Assembly: GCA_030388825.1 (NCBI GenBank)
Contig: CP128835.1
Location: forward strand, 3,032,001 to 3,096,000
Reading direction: 5' to 3'
Origin: Rossellomorea sp. AcN35-11
Lineage (GTDB): Bacteria > Bacillota > Bacilli > Bacillales > Bacillaceae_B
DNA: 64,000 bases
Shown here: positions 50,683-58,438 of the stretch, piece after piece
How the letters are laid out: every line of letters begins with the position of its first letter
How positions within the stretch are numbered: position 1 is the first letter of the stretch
Position numbers and translations under genes: made by a program
The notes under the pieces: generated by a model
Seen by the model: only the letters and a program-made list of their open reading frames with translations
The model's database searches: none
What the model was told of the DNA's origin: nothing

Positions 50683-50994
50683 ATGAATGACCCCTTCTCA
50701 GGCTAGTATTTTACCAAAATATGATAAGTTTCTAGTCCTATTTTATAGAAAATCACCCTATATTTCTACCTCTTTATGGAATAAATTACATTAAATGAAC
50801 ATCGCTGGGAAATGCTGTGTCTTATGAATCTAAAAGAAGCTCCGTTCACTGAAAGTTATCGAAATATGTCGAAGAAGCAATATAGACAAATGGGCTGCTT
50901 TTCTTTTAGAATATACTCGTAGAAAAGGTGAAGAAAAATGAAACCAAAACTCTCCTTGATGCGTAGAATTGGTAACTAGAGAATGAGAGGTTGA
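50683..50994. other. 312-base region with a 13-residue upstream ORF
   Basis: The gap holds the PBP promoter (minus) and the lead into the Spo0M-like gene (plus). An ORF ATG 50938 to TAG 50979 encodes MKPKLSLMRRIGN, with AAAAGGTG eight bases upstream. The other Spo0M-like gene in this window also has a small basic gene directly before it, so this may be a decayed equivalent or a leader peptide. Nothing else was seen. Confidence 0.35.
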
Positions 50995-51390
50995 ATGACA
51001 GGTATGTTCAGTAAACTGATGTGCAGGTTCGGTATAGGTGCAACAAAGATTGATTTGGTATTAAATAAGACAGAGTTTCGCCCGGGAGATGTCATTAAAG
51101 GGGAATATGAATTGACTGGCGGGCGTGTTGAACAGAAGTTGAAACGAATTGAAACAGACCTTTTGCAGTACGATCAAAATACGGATGAATCATCGGTTCT
51201 TCATCACAATACCATATTAAGCTCGTCAACAATGAAGGCAAACGAACAACGCACCATTCACTTTTCATGCAGACTCTCCGATTCATTTCCCCCCAGCAGT
51301 GAAACGGTCTCTTATAAGTTCGTCACCCGTCTGGTGTTTGATGACGGAGTAAACAGTATCGATCATGATGAATTTCAGATTTTAGTATAA
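50995..51390 (+). CDS. Short Spo0M-like arrestin-fold protein
   Basis: 131 residues. GIGATKIDLVLNKTEFRPGDVIKGEYELTGGRVEQKLKRIETDL is the N-terminal half of Spo0M, and VSYKFVTRLVFDDGVNSIDHDEFQI closes the first arrestin-like beta-sandwich. Full Spo0M is about 258 residues, so only the N-terminal domain is present. Spo0M affects entry into sporulation and cell division; a role for this one-domain form is not known. ATG 50995 with GAGAGG upstream; a second ATG (51004) is possible. It is paralogous to the gene at 56779. Confidence 0.7.
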   Translation: MTGMFSKLMCRFGIGATKIDLVLNKTEFRPGDVIKGEYELTGGRVEQKLKRIETDLLQYDQNTDESSVLHHNTILSSSTMKANEQRTIHFSCRLSDSFPPSSETVSYKFVTRLVFDDGVNSIDHDEFQILV

Positions 51391-51391
51391 T

Positions 51392-51416
51392 AAAAAGCCC
51401 AATTTGGGCTTTTTTT
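51392..51416. terminator. Bidirectional terminator
   Basis: AAAGCCCAA and TTGGGCTTT form a tight 9-base-pair hairpin between converging genes, with A and T runs on both sides. Confidence 0.85.
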
Positions 51417-52137
51417 AGTTGGAAGACTCATTCTCACCGATTGAAAACCCGTCAAATAGTCGCCCTCCGAATGGCTTTAAAACGGAATCAACTAATCTGA
51501 TAATGGGCTGCTTTTCCCCATTACGGAAAAACTGATCGAAAGCAAGTACATATTCTTCAGCGAATGATTCATCATATTCCTTTAATGCCTTTACGACCCA
51601 TTTAGAAGACCCAATCCAATGATCATGAGTCCGGAGTACAAATTCATGAAGGGATTCTCCGATGGATCCCGCAATAAAAATGCTTTCTCCCCTATCTGTT
51701 GAACCAATAAAATCATCGAGGGCATCTGTGATGAAGTATCTCTTCATATCGATCATCTCACTGGACCATTTGGGTGGTCCGCCCTGCAAACGTTTTTCTG
51801 CTTCTCCTTTGAGAGTGTCAATGATCGGATGATAGATGATCGGGATTCCTTCGTGTACCATTCTTGGCAGGGAAGGCCTCGCTCTCTGGCAGTCTTTTTC
51901 GAAATAGTCTAGTATGGTTTCATGATTGTGAACGAAGACTTCAATTGGCCATCCATGTGAGATGAATGATTTCCTGTATTCTGAAGAAAGGTTTTCGTCA
52001 ATAATGACTATATCCAGATCAGATGTACTGGTCTCCTCTCCTCTTACGACGCTTCCACTAAGAAGTGCCCCTGTGCAGGTTGGAAAGGTTTCTAAAACAA
52101 ATTTTTTGGATGCTTCCATTGCAGGCAGCTTCTTCAT
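51415..52137 (-). CDS. Nucleotidyltransferase-fold protein
   Basis: 240 residues. LLSGSVVRGEETSTSDLDIVII (about 24-46) is the GS-x10-DxD core of the MNT/AadA-like superfamily with both catalytic Asp. The remainder is helical and includes KRYFITDALDDF, as in small-molecule nucleotidyltransferases and kanamycin nucleotidyltransferase relatives. It could adenylylate a small substrate or be inactive. ATG 52135-52137 overlaps the HAD gene's TGA by four bases, so translation is coupled. Confidence 0.7.
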   Translation of the reverse strand: MKKLPAMEASKKFVLETFPTCTGALLSGSVVRGEETSTSDLDIVIIDENLSSEYRKSFISHGWPIEVFVHNHETILDYFEKDCQRARPSLPRMVHEGIPIIYHPIIDTLKGEAEKRLQGGPPKWSSEMIDMKRYFITDALDDFIGSTDRGESIFIAGSIGESLHEFVLRTHDHWIGSSKWVVKALKEYDESFAEEYVLAFDQFFRNGEKQPIIRLVDSVLKPFGGRLFDGFSIGENESSN

Positions 52138-52868
52138 CTTTCTCCTTCTTTCGTTAGTAAATCTTTAAATTCTAAAACACTCTTAACCATAAAATCTGGT
52201 CTTTCTTCAGGACATTCATAACCCATTTTGTTTATCCATATTGTAGTCAAACCAAGGGTTTTACCCCCGTTTATGTCTGTGTAATAATTGTCTCCAATAA
52301 AAAGAGTACGTTCTGCACATGCCTCAAAAACATTTAGGGTGTGTTGAAAAATTTCTTCATCAGGCTTCGTGTAACCGACGTTCTCTGAAATGATGACCGA
52401 GCTTTCAGGAAAAATAGAGGTTAAACCAAGACGATGAACTTTTTCATAAGCATTAAATGCTGTACCGTTAGTAACAATTCCCATGTTCACAATTTTGCCT
52501 AGCTCGAATAATAAATCGTTTAATTCCTGAATAGGACGGATACGATTCAAATAAGATGATTGGAATTCTTTTACGAAGGCAAGTGACTCTTCCTCGTCAA
52601 TAAAGATATTGAATTCCTTTAAAGTATCTTCCAGTCTTCTCAAAGAAAATTCATGGAAATTTAAATCCTTGGATGAAAACCTTCCCCATAGTTTATGGTT
52701 ATGCTTGATAAAAGTTTTATGAAAATCATCTGGATTTACTTTTTGGAGAATAGAAAATTGTTGAAGTGTATCTTTTACACCTTTTTCAACTGCTTTTGAA
52801 TGATCAAACAAAGTGTCGTCCAGATCAAATAATAGTAAATCAAAGTCTTCAATCTTCAAATAATTCAT
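52134..52868 (-). CDS. HAD-family hydrolase (YjjG-type nucleotidase-like)
   Basis: 244 residues. LLFDLDDTLFDHS near 12-24 is HAD motif I, GIVTNGT near 115 motif II (Thr), and KPDEEIF with FIGDNYYTDINGGKTLGL near 165-200 motifs III and IV. The helical cap between motifs I and II is of the C1 type used by YjjG/YfnB pyrimidine nucleotidases. Acts on phosphorylated small molecules; exact substrate unknown. ATG 52866-52868. First of a two-gene operon with the nucleotidyltransferase. Confidence 0.82.
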   Translation of the reverse strand: MNYLKIEDFDLLLFDLDDTLFDHSKAVEKGVKDTLQQFSILQKVNPDDFHKTFIKHNHKLWGRFSSKDLNFHEFSLRRLEDTLKEFNIFIDEEESLAFVKEFQSSYLNRIRPIQELNDLLFELGKIVNMGIVTNGTAFNAYEKVHRLGLTSIFPESSVIISENVGYTKPDEEIFQHTLNVFEACAERTLFIGDNYYTDINGGKTLGLTTIWINKMGYECPEERPDFMVKSVLEFKDLLTKEGER

Positions 52869-53040
52869 TACAGCACACTGCCTCTTTTAAATTTTAATAG
52901 TGTTAGATTTAATACAATAAAACTTTTCTAGCTTAAGAAGGATACCCATTACAACAAGTAAAGATTATGAGCTATTCGTCTTGAAGATCTGTGATTTTTG
53001 CTTATATGAATAAGCATACTCTATCTGTCACAGTTGAAGT

Positions 53041-53700
53041 CTAGGAGGTTTCTTTAATACTTTTCACTTCATGTTTTTCTAACAATGATAGTATTCGATC
53101 CAAATGCACCTGATCTCTAACCACTACAAACTGCGGTTGAAACCATTTGTTATCTACCTTTACCGCTAATTTATAGCCGTGATTGATCTTATCATCAAGC
53201 CCGTATAGCTCATGCCATTTGATGATTTTTTCCAGTTCATATCCCTTTACCCTGTCCCATGCAAAATAATAGCCATTCAGTATGAGACCTCCAGCTACAA
53301 TATAAAAATTTCCTCGGTGTTTAATGGAACTGATCAGAAAGAAAAAGAGATAAACAATACTAAAAATAGATTGATGAAGCATATCGGTCCAAAATACTAC
53401 CATCATCAAAACAGCAAACAGGCATATGACACCTACCGTTCCCCACTTCACAAGTTTATAAGATCTTGTCCCCTTTGTTAATGGCTGCATCTCCATGAAC
53501 TCACTGGGAATCAGAATTTGGTTCATCTCTTCTTCGCTGGTGGGAAATAGGGCATTGGCTGCTTTTTCAGCCGAATATTTAAGGTTTAATCGATATCGAA
53601 TGAGATACAAGAGTCCCAGGATGAAGGTGACACTGAAAAAGATGTTGATCCACAAAATGTGTTCCCCCTTCGAAGTGAGTGAAGTGCGAAGATCTTTCAA
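53041..53700 (-). CDS. Membrane protein of unknown function
   Basis: 219 residues. Membrane segments at about 18-35, 91-110 and 114-130; the C-terminal 90 residues form a likely soluble beta-rich domain (GNFYIVAGGLILNGYYFAWD, then KLAVKVDNKWFQPQFVVV), recalling the PH-like DUF5673 type. The start is TTG 53698-53700 with AGGAAGA six bases upstream. Monocistronic. No role can be inferred. Confidence 0.6.
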   Translation of the reverse strand: MKDLRTSLTSKGEHILWINIFFSVTFILGLLYLIRYRLNLKYSAEKAANALFPTSEEEMNQILIPSEFMEMQPLTKGTRSYKLVKWGTVGVICLFAVLMMVVFWTDMLHQSIFSIVYLFFFLISSIKHRGNFYIVAGGLILNGYYFAWDRVKGYELEKIIKWHELYGLDDKINHGYKLAVKVDNKWFQPQFVVVRDQVHLDRILSLLEKHEVKSIKETS

Positions 53701-53914
53701 AAATCTTCCTATTAAATTTACGATCAGCTTGAGGGTTAGGTTTCATTTTTTTCCATTAATCTTTAAACCGGGCATTCAAGTAATGAATAAGTCCCCACTT
53801 ATAAACTTGAAAAAATCCTAGAAATAATTACTAGATGTTGATTTCAACAGGTTGATCGTATGGTGGTAACAACTACCTGTTTTAAAATTGACAGAATTAT
53901 ATTTCAATAGAACT

Positions 53915-54544
53915 ATGAAAACTTTAAAACTTCTTTCAACCTTATTGTTGTCTGTCACTTTTGTCGTTGGTTTTGGTCAAACTTCTAAAGTTTCTGCAGC
54001 TGGTACCTATACTGTGAGCTATGGAGACACGATGTGGAAGATTGCCGTAAAGCATCAGGTGGGTGTATCAGAGTTGATTTCTGCTAATCCCTCTATCAGC
54101 AATCCGAATATGATTTATCCTGGTCAAACTCTTACGATTCCGGGAGCCAATAACACCGCTCAAAGTTATACATATGAAGTGGTGAAGCTTGTGAATCAGG
54201 AACGCTCAAAAGTAGGTTTACCTCCTTTGAAGGAAAATTGGGAATTGTCCCGTGTGGCTCGATACAAATCGGAAGACATGATCGCAAAGAACTATTTCAG
54301 TCATACTTCCCCAACTTATGGATCTCCTTTCCAAATGATTAAGGATTTCGGAATCTCCTACCAAGCAGCAGGTGAAAACATTGCCGCAGGGCAAAGAACG
54401 CCTGCCGAAGTTGTTGAAGCATGGATGAACAGCGAAGGACACAGAAAAAATATCCTGTCACCTACGTATAAAGAAATCGGAGTGGGATATGTGAAGGGTG
54501 GATCGTACGGTCATTATTGGACGCAAATGTTCGTAAAGAAATAA
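53915..54544 (+). CDS. LysM and CAP-domain secreted protein (YkwD-like)
   Basis: 209 residues: signal peptide (1-29), one LysM (about 30-76, TYTVSYGDTMWKIAVKHQ), then a CAP/SCP domain with SHTSPTYGSPFQM, AAGENIAAGQ and GHRKNILSPTYKEIGVGY, the CAP1/CAP2 signatures. B. subtilis YkwD has the CAP part; the LysM would tie it to the wall. ATG 53915 is preferred over TTG 53888; neither has a good ribosome site. AACAGGT/ACCTGTT (near 53847-53882) could form a hairpin just upstream, and TTGACA stands at 53888. Strong terminator downstream. Confidence 0.82.
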   Translation: MKTLKLLSTLLLSVTFVVGFGQTSKVSAAGTYTVSYGDTMWKIAVKHQVGVSELISANPSISNPNMIYPGQTLTIPGANNTAQSYTYEVVKLVNQERSKVGLPPLKENWELSRVARYKSEDMIAKNYFSHTSPTYGSPFQMIKDFGISYQAAGENIAAGQRTPAEVVEAWMNSEGHRKNILSPTYKEIGVGYVKGGSYGHYWTQMFVKK

Positions 54545-54545
54545 A

Positions 54546-54595
54546 TAAAGTCTGAGATCCTCTATCAAGATGGAGGATCTCAGACTTTATTTTTA
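54546..54595 (+). terminator. Terminator after the CAP-domain gene
   Basis: AAAGTCTGAGATCCTC (54547-54562) and GAGGATCTCAGACTTT (54573-54588) form a perfect 16-base-pair stem, followed by ATTTTTATT. Confidence 0.9.
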
Positions 54596-54780
54596 TTAAA
54601 CGCTCTTTTCTAAAAGATGGTTGCATTAAAGTACTTGGTTCTGCCGGAAGATGTGGGGAGCTTCTCTTCATCAGCAAGCCCGAACTTCCCTAGGTGTCAA
54701 CGAAGTTTACTTCACCATCTTTAAGAGTTTGTAGTTAAAGGTATTTTTTTCCTTTTTGGCATTATTCCCTTATGACCTCT

Positions 54781-54893
54781 AACCCCTAAGCCCTGAAGCT
54801 GGACACGTGAGACCCCACATGGCTTAAGCTCTAGAAGGCTCACCGGCGTGCCCATGGGAAAGCGAGCATCCTGCATCGGAAATCAACTTATTC
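54781..54893. repeat. Degenerate copy of the Bacillus GC-rich repeat core
   Basis: GTGAGACCCCACATGGC, GAAGGCTCACCGGCGTGCCC, GGGAAAGCGAGCATCCTGC and GGAAATCAAC occur in the order of the core of the long element at 6265-6687 (GTGAGACC, GGAGGCTCAC, CGCGGAAAGCGGAGTCTTGC). It lacks the GGGACAAAA ends, so it is an old fragment. It lies in the 428-base gap 54545-54972, which holds no gene. Confidence 0.6.
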
Positions 54894-54972
54894 TATCTTG
54901 CTGATTAGCAACAATGTTTACGTAAAGAGCCTTAATAAAAGAAAGAGCCAACCGAAGTTGACTCCAGATGAA

Positions 54973-55608
54973 TTAAAATGATTGAGCTAAATCCTTCGCC
55001 CTTGCAATCGCATTAGCTTTGATCTCTTCTGCTTTATCAGGCATCACAGCGTGACCTTCAACGAATAAGCCTTCAAATGAAGGAACACCGTAGAATTGCA
55101 TCATCACTTCAAGATGGCGGTGACCCATTTCCATGGCAGCTGCCGGACCTTCAGAATAAATACCTCCCCTTGCTTGGATATGAAGGGCTTTTTTATCAGT
55201 TAAAAGCCCGACAGGTCCCTGCTCTGTATACTTAAAGGTCTTGCCTGCAACAGATACTGAGTCGATATATGCCTTCATTACTGGAGGGAATGAGAAGTTC
55301 CAGAATGGTGTTACAAAGATATACTTATCAGCTTCAACGAATTGATCCGATAATTCACCGAGGCGGCCTACTTTTGACTGTTCTTCTTGGGAAAGCTCTT
55401 CAAATCCTTGGCCGGATTGTAATTTTCCCCAACCACTGAATACATCAGCGTCGATTTGTGGGATGTTTTCTTTGTATAAGTCTACATTCACAACTTCGTG
55501 AGTCGGATTTACTTTTTTATACGAATCAATAAATGCTTTTCCTACTGCCATACTGTAGGAGTGTGTATCGTCATGTGGATGTGCTGTAATGTATAAAACT
55601 TTTGTCAT
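54973..55608 (-). CDS. azoR: FMN-dependent NADH azoreductase
   Basis: 211 residues from ATG 55606-55608 ([14 protein letters not shown]), after AAGGTACG; the longest ORF adds 41 residues through the promoter region and is not family-like. [21 protein letters not shown] near 94-114 (PxWNFSxP) and [15 protein letters not shown] near 143 are flavin-binding signatures. It reduces quinones and azo dyes by two electrons, protecting from quinone stress. A perfect palindrome lies 130 bases upstream and may be a MarR-type site. Confidence 0.88.
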   Translation of the reverse strand: MTKVLYITAHPHDDTHSYSMAVGKAFIDSYKKVNPTHEVVNVDLYKENIPQIDADVFSGWGKLQSGQGFEELSQEEQSKVGRLGELSDQFVEADKYIFVTPFWNFSFPPVMKAYIDSVSVAGKTFKYTEQGPVGLLTDKKALHIQARGGIYSEGPAAAMEMGHRHLEVMMQFYGVPSFEGLFVEGHAVMPDKAEEIKANAIARAKDLAQSF

Positions 55609-55735
55609 GTAGAATCGTACCTTTCTGTGGATGATTTTTAATACCCAGTTCAAGAAAAAACAACCAATTAGCTTGAACTGAAATATTTTTAATTCGAGAT
55701 TAATAATATAGCATAAATACTTTGATTTCAAACTA

Positions 55736-55752
55736 TATGATTCCGAATCATA
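55736..55752 (-). promoter_or_regulatory. Perfect palindrome upstream of azoR
   Basis: TATGATTC-C-GAATCATA is a 17-base perfect dyad in the azoR upstream region. B. subtilis azoR1 is controlled by YodB, a MarR/DUF24-type repressor; a site of this size would suit such a dimer. A weaker dyad, TTAATTCGAGATTAA, lies nearer the gene (about 55688-55702). Confidence 0.45.
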
Positions 55753-55794
55753 AAAATAGGTAATTAGTCCTTTTATTCAGGCTAATTACCTTTC
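55753..55794 (-). terminator. Terminator after the DUF1801 gene
   Basis: AGGTAATTAG (55758-55767) and CTAATTACCT (55782-55791) form the stem; on the minus strand ATTTTTATG follows. Confidence 0.8.
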
Positions 55795-55804
55795 ACAAAC
55801 ATTC

Positions 55805-56227
55805 TTATGGATTAGGATACGTTTTTTGAAGAAAGCTTATGGATTCATTGATCAATTGTTTCAATACGTTCTCATCGATATCCGCGACTTTGTTTATGTA
55901 AACACATGCCTTTCCTGCTGTGTGTTTTCCGAATGACTCCAATAGTTTCTCTCTGTCAGGATCTCCTGTGGCGAAATATAGACTTATTTTTGCCTTTCTT
56001 GGTGAAAATCCAACCAATGGTGCATCTCCCTCATGTCCCGTTTGATACTTATAATGATATGAACCGAAACCAATTATACTTGGCCCCCACATTTTTGCTT
56101 CATATCCTGTCGTTTCAGTGAAAATATCCAGTAATTTGTATGCATCCTCCCTTTTCCTGGGACTTTCAACGGCTTCGATGAATTCAATCACACTACTGTC
56201 ATTTTCCTTGGTCTTTAATTCATACAT
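55805..56227 (-). CDS. DUF1801 protein (YdhG-like)
   Basis: 140 residues. The layout, with YKLLDIFTETTGYEAKMWGPSIIGFGSYHYKY (about 32-63) and a C-terminal KAKISLYFATGD, is that of DUF1801, a small single-domain fold related to the frataxin-like YdhG group. Function unknown. ATG 56225-56227, after AAAGGGGTCAT. Its terminator separates it from azoR. Confidence 0.75.
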   Translation of the reverse strand: MYELKTKENDSSVIEFIEAVESPRKREDAYKLLDIFTETTGYEAKMWGPSIIGFGSYHYKYQTGHEGDAPLVGFSPRKAKISLYFATGDPDREKLLESFGKHTAGKACVYINKVADIDENVLKQLINESISFLQKTYPNP

Positions 56228-56404
56228 AGGATGACCCCTTTCTGTTTCTCATTTACTATTCTACCCCGTATACTTCGTTATTCTTCAGATGATTTCCTGC
56301 TATGGGACTACAAATGATATATCTTATCAGATATCACTCTGGAGCAGAATGGTTAAAGCCTGTTCCTTTGAAATTCAAAATCCTATAATGGGCAGCTAGA
56401 TGTA

Positions 56405-56433
56405 TTGACAACTTTTTCTCCATCGATTATGAT
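56405..56433 (+). promoter_or_regulatory. Sigma-A promoter of the manganese riboswitch operon
   Basis: TTGACA (56405-56410), a 17-base spacer and TATGAT (56428-56433): full -35 consensus and one mismatch in the -10. Transcription would start near 56440, about 15 bases before the riboswitch aptamer. Confidence 0.75.
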
Positions 56434-56455
56434 ATGTACATAATCTAATATTCTC

Positions 56456-56611
56456 CTAAAGGGGAGTAGCTTTAACAATAAAGTCGTCATTACAGAGTAC
56501 TTTACTCTCGGCTTTATTGACAACTACGTTGTTAGCGAGACCTTTACCAGTTGGTGAAGGCTTAAATATGTCCTTAAAGACCTTTACCGACTCCGGTAAA
56601 GGTCTTTTTCT
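56456..56611 (+). promoter_or_regulatory. yybP-ykoY manganese riboswitch with terminator
   Basis: The 5' signature TAAAGGGGAGTAGC (56456-56470), the L1 block AAGTCGTCATTAC (56481-56493), GGCTTTATTGACAAC and TAGCGAGACCTTTACC (56533-56548) follow the yybP-ykoY consensus in order; the P1 helix pairs AAAGG with CCTTT. The terminator AGACCTTTACCG with CGGTAAAGGTCT then TTTTTC lies at 56579-56611, and its left arm repeats the 3' strand of P1 (AGACCTTTACC at 56539 and 56579), the usual basis of the switch. Mn2+ binding is expected to favour read-through. It fills the 417-base gap before the operon of two small genes. Confidence 0.9.
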
Positions 56612-56644
56612 ATATTCATTTCATGTTGAAAGGAAGTTAAATCG

Positions 56645-56782
56645 ATGAAAAAACTAAAAACCAGTCTCACTCAACTAATAGAACAGAACAAGAATGAAAT
56701 CTTAAATGATAAGAAAGTCATGGAAGGTATCGAAGAAAAGATAGATCAAAAATATTCTTCAGCCGAGGAGGATTTTAAATGA
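56645..56782 (+). CDS. FbpB-like small basic protein
   Basis: 45 residues: MKKLKTSLTQLIEQNKNEIL, then NDKKVMEGIEEKIDQKYSS. It matches the FbpB pattern (basic start, S-x-x-x-LI-x-x-N-K, ILNDK, IEEKI-x-x-K). In B. subtilis FbpB is Fur-controlled and works with the small RNA FsrA in iron sparing. Here no Fur box is seen; instead a manganese riboswitch lies upstream. AAGGAAG precedes ATG 56645. Its TGA overlaps the ATG of the Spo0M-like gene by four bases, so they are coupled. Family assignment is by eye. Confidence 0.65.
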   Translation: MKKLKTSLTQLIEQNKNEILNDKKVMEGIEEKIDQKYSSAEEDFK

Positions 56783-57168
56783 TTTTAAGGAAATATATGT
56801 CATTAATTGGTGTGGGTTCTGCAAAGATTGACCTTGTTTTACCAAAAAATTCGTTCAAACTAGGTGAACTCCTCCATGGCTATTTCTTTCTGGAAGGAGG
56901 GATTATTGAACAAAAGCTCAAGCGGGTAGAATGTGACCTGGTGATGCTCGATAACAATGGAAAGAAAGAAAAGATCATTGACTCTACTACTGTATTAAAG
57001 TCCGACAGCATCAAAGCTGAAGAACGAAACAAATTAGCCTTTACCTATAGAATACCTGAGACTCTTCCATATTCAAATGAAAACGGGGTACGATACCTTT
57101 TCAAAACCAAGCTCACGTTCGATCAAGGTGTGGAGAGTTACGACGAAGATTATATTTCTATTTGTTAA
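56779..57168 (+). CDS. Short Spo0M-like arrestin-fold protein
   Basis: 129 residues. GVGSAKIDLVLPKNSFKLGELLHGYFFLEGGIIEQKLKRVECDL matches the Spo0M N-terminal domain, and YLFKTKLTFDQGVESYDEDYISI closes the fold; the second Spo0M domain is missing, as in its paralogue at 50995. GGAGG ends seven bases before ATG 56779, inside the end of the FbpB-like gene. The pair is controlled by the upstream manganese riboswitch. Role unknown; a link to manganese or to sporulation is inference. Confidence 0.72.
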   Translation: MILRKYMSLIGVGSAKIDLVLPKNSFKLGELLHGYFFLEGGIIEQKLKRVECDLVMLDNNGKKEKIIDSTTVLKSDSIKAEERNKLAFTYRIPETLPYSNENGVRYLFKTKLTFDQGVESYDEDYISIC

Positions 57169-57175
57169 TGCAAGC

Positions 57176-57208
57176 TGAAGAAGGCTCCTGTCCTGTGAGC
57201 CTTCTTTA
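57176..57208 (+). terminator. Terminator of the riboswitch operon
   Basis: GAAGGCTC (57180-57187) and GAGCCTTC (57197-57204) form the stem. It also reaches the end of the converging small gene. Confidence 0.75.
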
Positions 57209-57216
57209 CGCAGGGG

Positions 57217-57348
57217 TTATTTATCTTTCATTTCCTCTAGAAGCTTGATAATCTTCTCATTCTGCTCGATCATGGTTTGATTTTGCTTCCTGAATTTCGT
57301 GAAATCAAAGGAGAAAATTAAAAGGAAGATCACTAGTACAAAGATCAT
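57217..57348 (-). CDS. 43-residue membrane miniprotein
   Basis: An N-terminal helix (MIFVLVIFLLIFSFDF) is followed by a charged, heptad-like tail (MIEQNEKIIKLLEEMKDK), so a single-pass membrane protein that may oligomerise. AGGAGGCCTTAAA precedes ATG 57346-57348, and the ATG overlaps the TGA of the upstream acetyltransferase gene. This overlap and the ribosome site make it a convincing gene. Function unknown. Confidence 0.65.
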   Translation of the reverse strand: MIFVLVIFLLIFSFDFTKFRKQNQTMIEQNEKIIKLLEEMKDK

Positions 57349-57788
57349 TTTAAGGCCTCCTTTTCGTGTTGCTTCTCCTTGAAATAGATAATTTCCGGGT
57401 CACCAGGGTCCAGGTTTTCAATTTTTCCACTTTCTGAATACCCGTTTATCAGAAATACTTTTTGCATTTCCACGTTTGATTGATTAGTAGATGAAAAGAT
57501 CTTTTCTGTCGGTGAAATGGTTTCAGCAAATTTCAAAAGTGAGGAAGCATAGCCCCTTCTTCTCTTCGTTGGTGAAACAATCAGGAGGGAAACAAATGTA
57601 CACTCAAAAAAGTGGGTGTTGAATAAAAGGAATCCGTTACAAGTGTCTTCTTCTCTTGCTATTAAGCATCTCTTTTCCTCTATTGCCAACTTGATTTCTT
57701 CATACCTGCTGTTGTTACCTATTACTTCCATATCGATTTTCAGAATGGCATCTACATCCAGCATTGTTGCATATGTAATGATTTCCAT
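57345..57788 (-). CDS. GNAT-family N-acetyltransferase
   Basis: 147 residues. FECTFVSLLIVSPTKRRRGYASSLLKF has the acetyl-CoA loop (RRRGYAS) after a family-typical beta4 strand; the end KVFLINGYSESGKI matches the C-terminal strands. Substrate unknown. AGGAGGAGAAAC precedes ATG 57786-57788. Coupled to the 43-residue gene downstream. Confidence 0.75.
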   Translation of the reverse strand: MEIITYATMLDVDAILKIDMEVIGNNSRYEEIKLAIEEKRCLIAREEDTCNGFLLFNTHFFECTFVSLLIVSPTKRRRGYASSLLKFAETISPTEKIFSSTNQSNVEMQKVFLINGYSESGKIENLDPGDPEIIYFKEKQHEKEALK

Positions 57789-57914
57789 GTTTCTCCTCCT
57801 TTCTTTGCTTTATGGTTAAGGTGATCAACATAGCTTTGCTGCCTACAAAAAAAATAGGAGTCTTAATAAAGATAACCTTCCTTGGATGAATTCATATGGT
57901 AGAACCTCTTTTCA

Positions 57915-57943
57915 TGGTAAAAGCACCCGATAATAGGGTGCCC
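57915..57943 (-). terminator. Terminator after the second acetyltransferase
   Basis: GCACCC (57923-57928) and GGGTGC (57936-57941) form the stem; on the minus strand TTTTACC follows. Confidence 0.6.
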
Positions 57944-57947
57944 TACG

Positions 57948-58418
57948 TCAAATGGAAAGCGATTTTGACATTAACACATTGGTCACTTCAAATCCGGAAT
58001 TCTCATATAAGGACAGAGCAATTTTGTTATGTCCGAATACATGGAGTGATATTTTGGTTATCCCTCGTTCTGCTGCAAATGTATCCAGCGCCTTCAATGC
58101 ACCTTTACCGTATCCCTGTCCTCTTTTATCTTCATGGATTTTAATATCATAAATAAATAGTTCTCGACTGTCTTCTTTCACGTTAATCCATAAAGTGCCC
58201 ACATTATCCCGATTTTTATCATCTAATAAAGTAAATAGAAAATGATCTTCCGTATGCAGGCCATCAGGGAGCAGCTGATTGAATTCGTTTTCAGCCTGGT
58301 CCATTGAAGTATCTTTCTGGAAGTTACCTGCTTTCGTCTTTTCCTCTGCATATTCTTTAATCGAACCTTGAATCCAATGCTCAAAATCACTGTCTTTCAT
58401 GGGTTGTAAAGTAATCAT
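57948..58418 (-). CDS. GNAT-family N-acetyltransferase
   Basis: 156 residues from ATG 58416-58418, chosen because GGAGGAG lies ten bases upstream; the longest ORF adds 11 residues read through that site. ELFIYDIKIHEDKRGQGYGKGALKAL has RGQGYGKG, the acetyl-CoA-binding loop, and ISLHVFGHNKIALSLYENSGFEVT is the standard C-terminal pair. Substrate unknown. Twenty bases downstream of the hydrolase gene, so probably in its operon. Confidence 0.8.
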   Translation of the reverse strand: MITLQPMKDSDFEHWIQGSIKEYAEEKTKAGNFQKDTSMDQAENEFNQLLPDGLHTEDHFLFTLLDDKNRDNVGTLWINVKEDSRELFIYDIKIHEDKRGQGYGKGALKALDTFAAERGITKISLHVFGHNKIALSLYENSGFEVTNVLMSKSLSI

Positions 58419-58438
58419 ACTTGACTCCTCCTCTATAT

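Noticed and set aside
54600-54760. Possible small gene between the CAP protein and azoR
   Set aside because: No ORF with a ribosome site; only an old repeat fragment is recognisable downstream.
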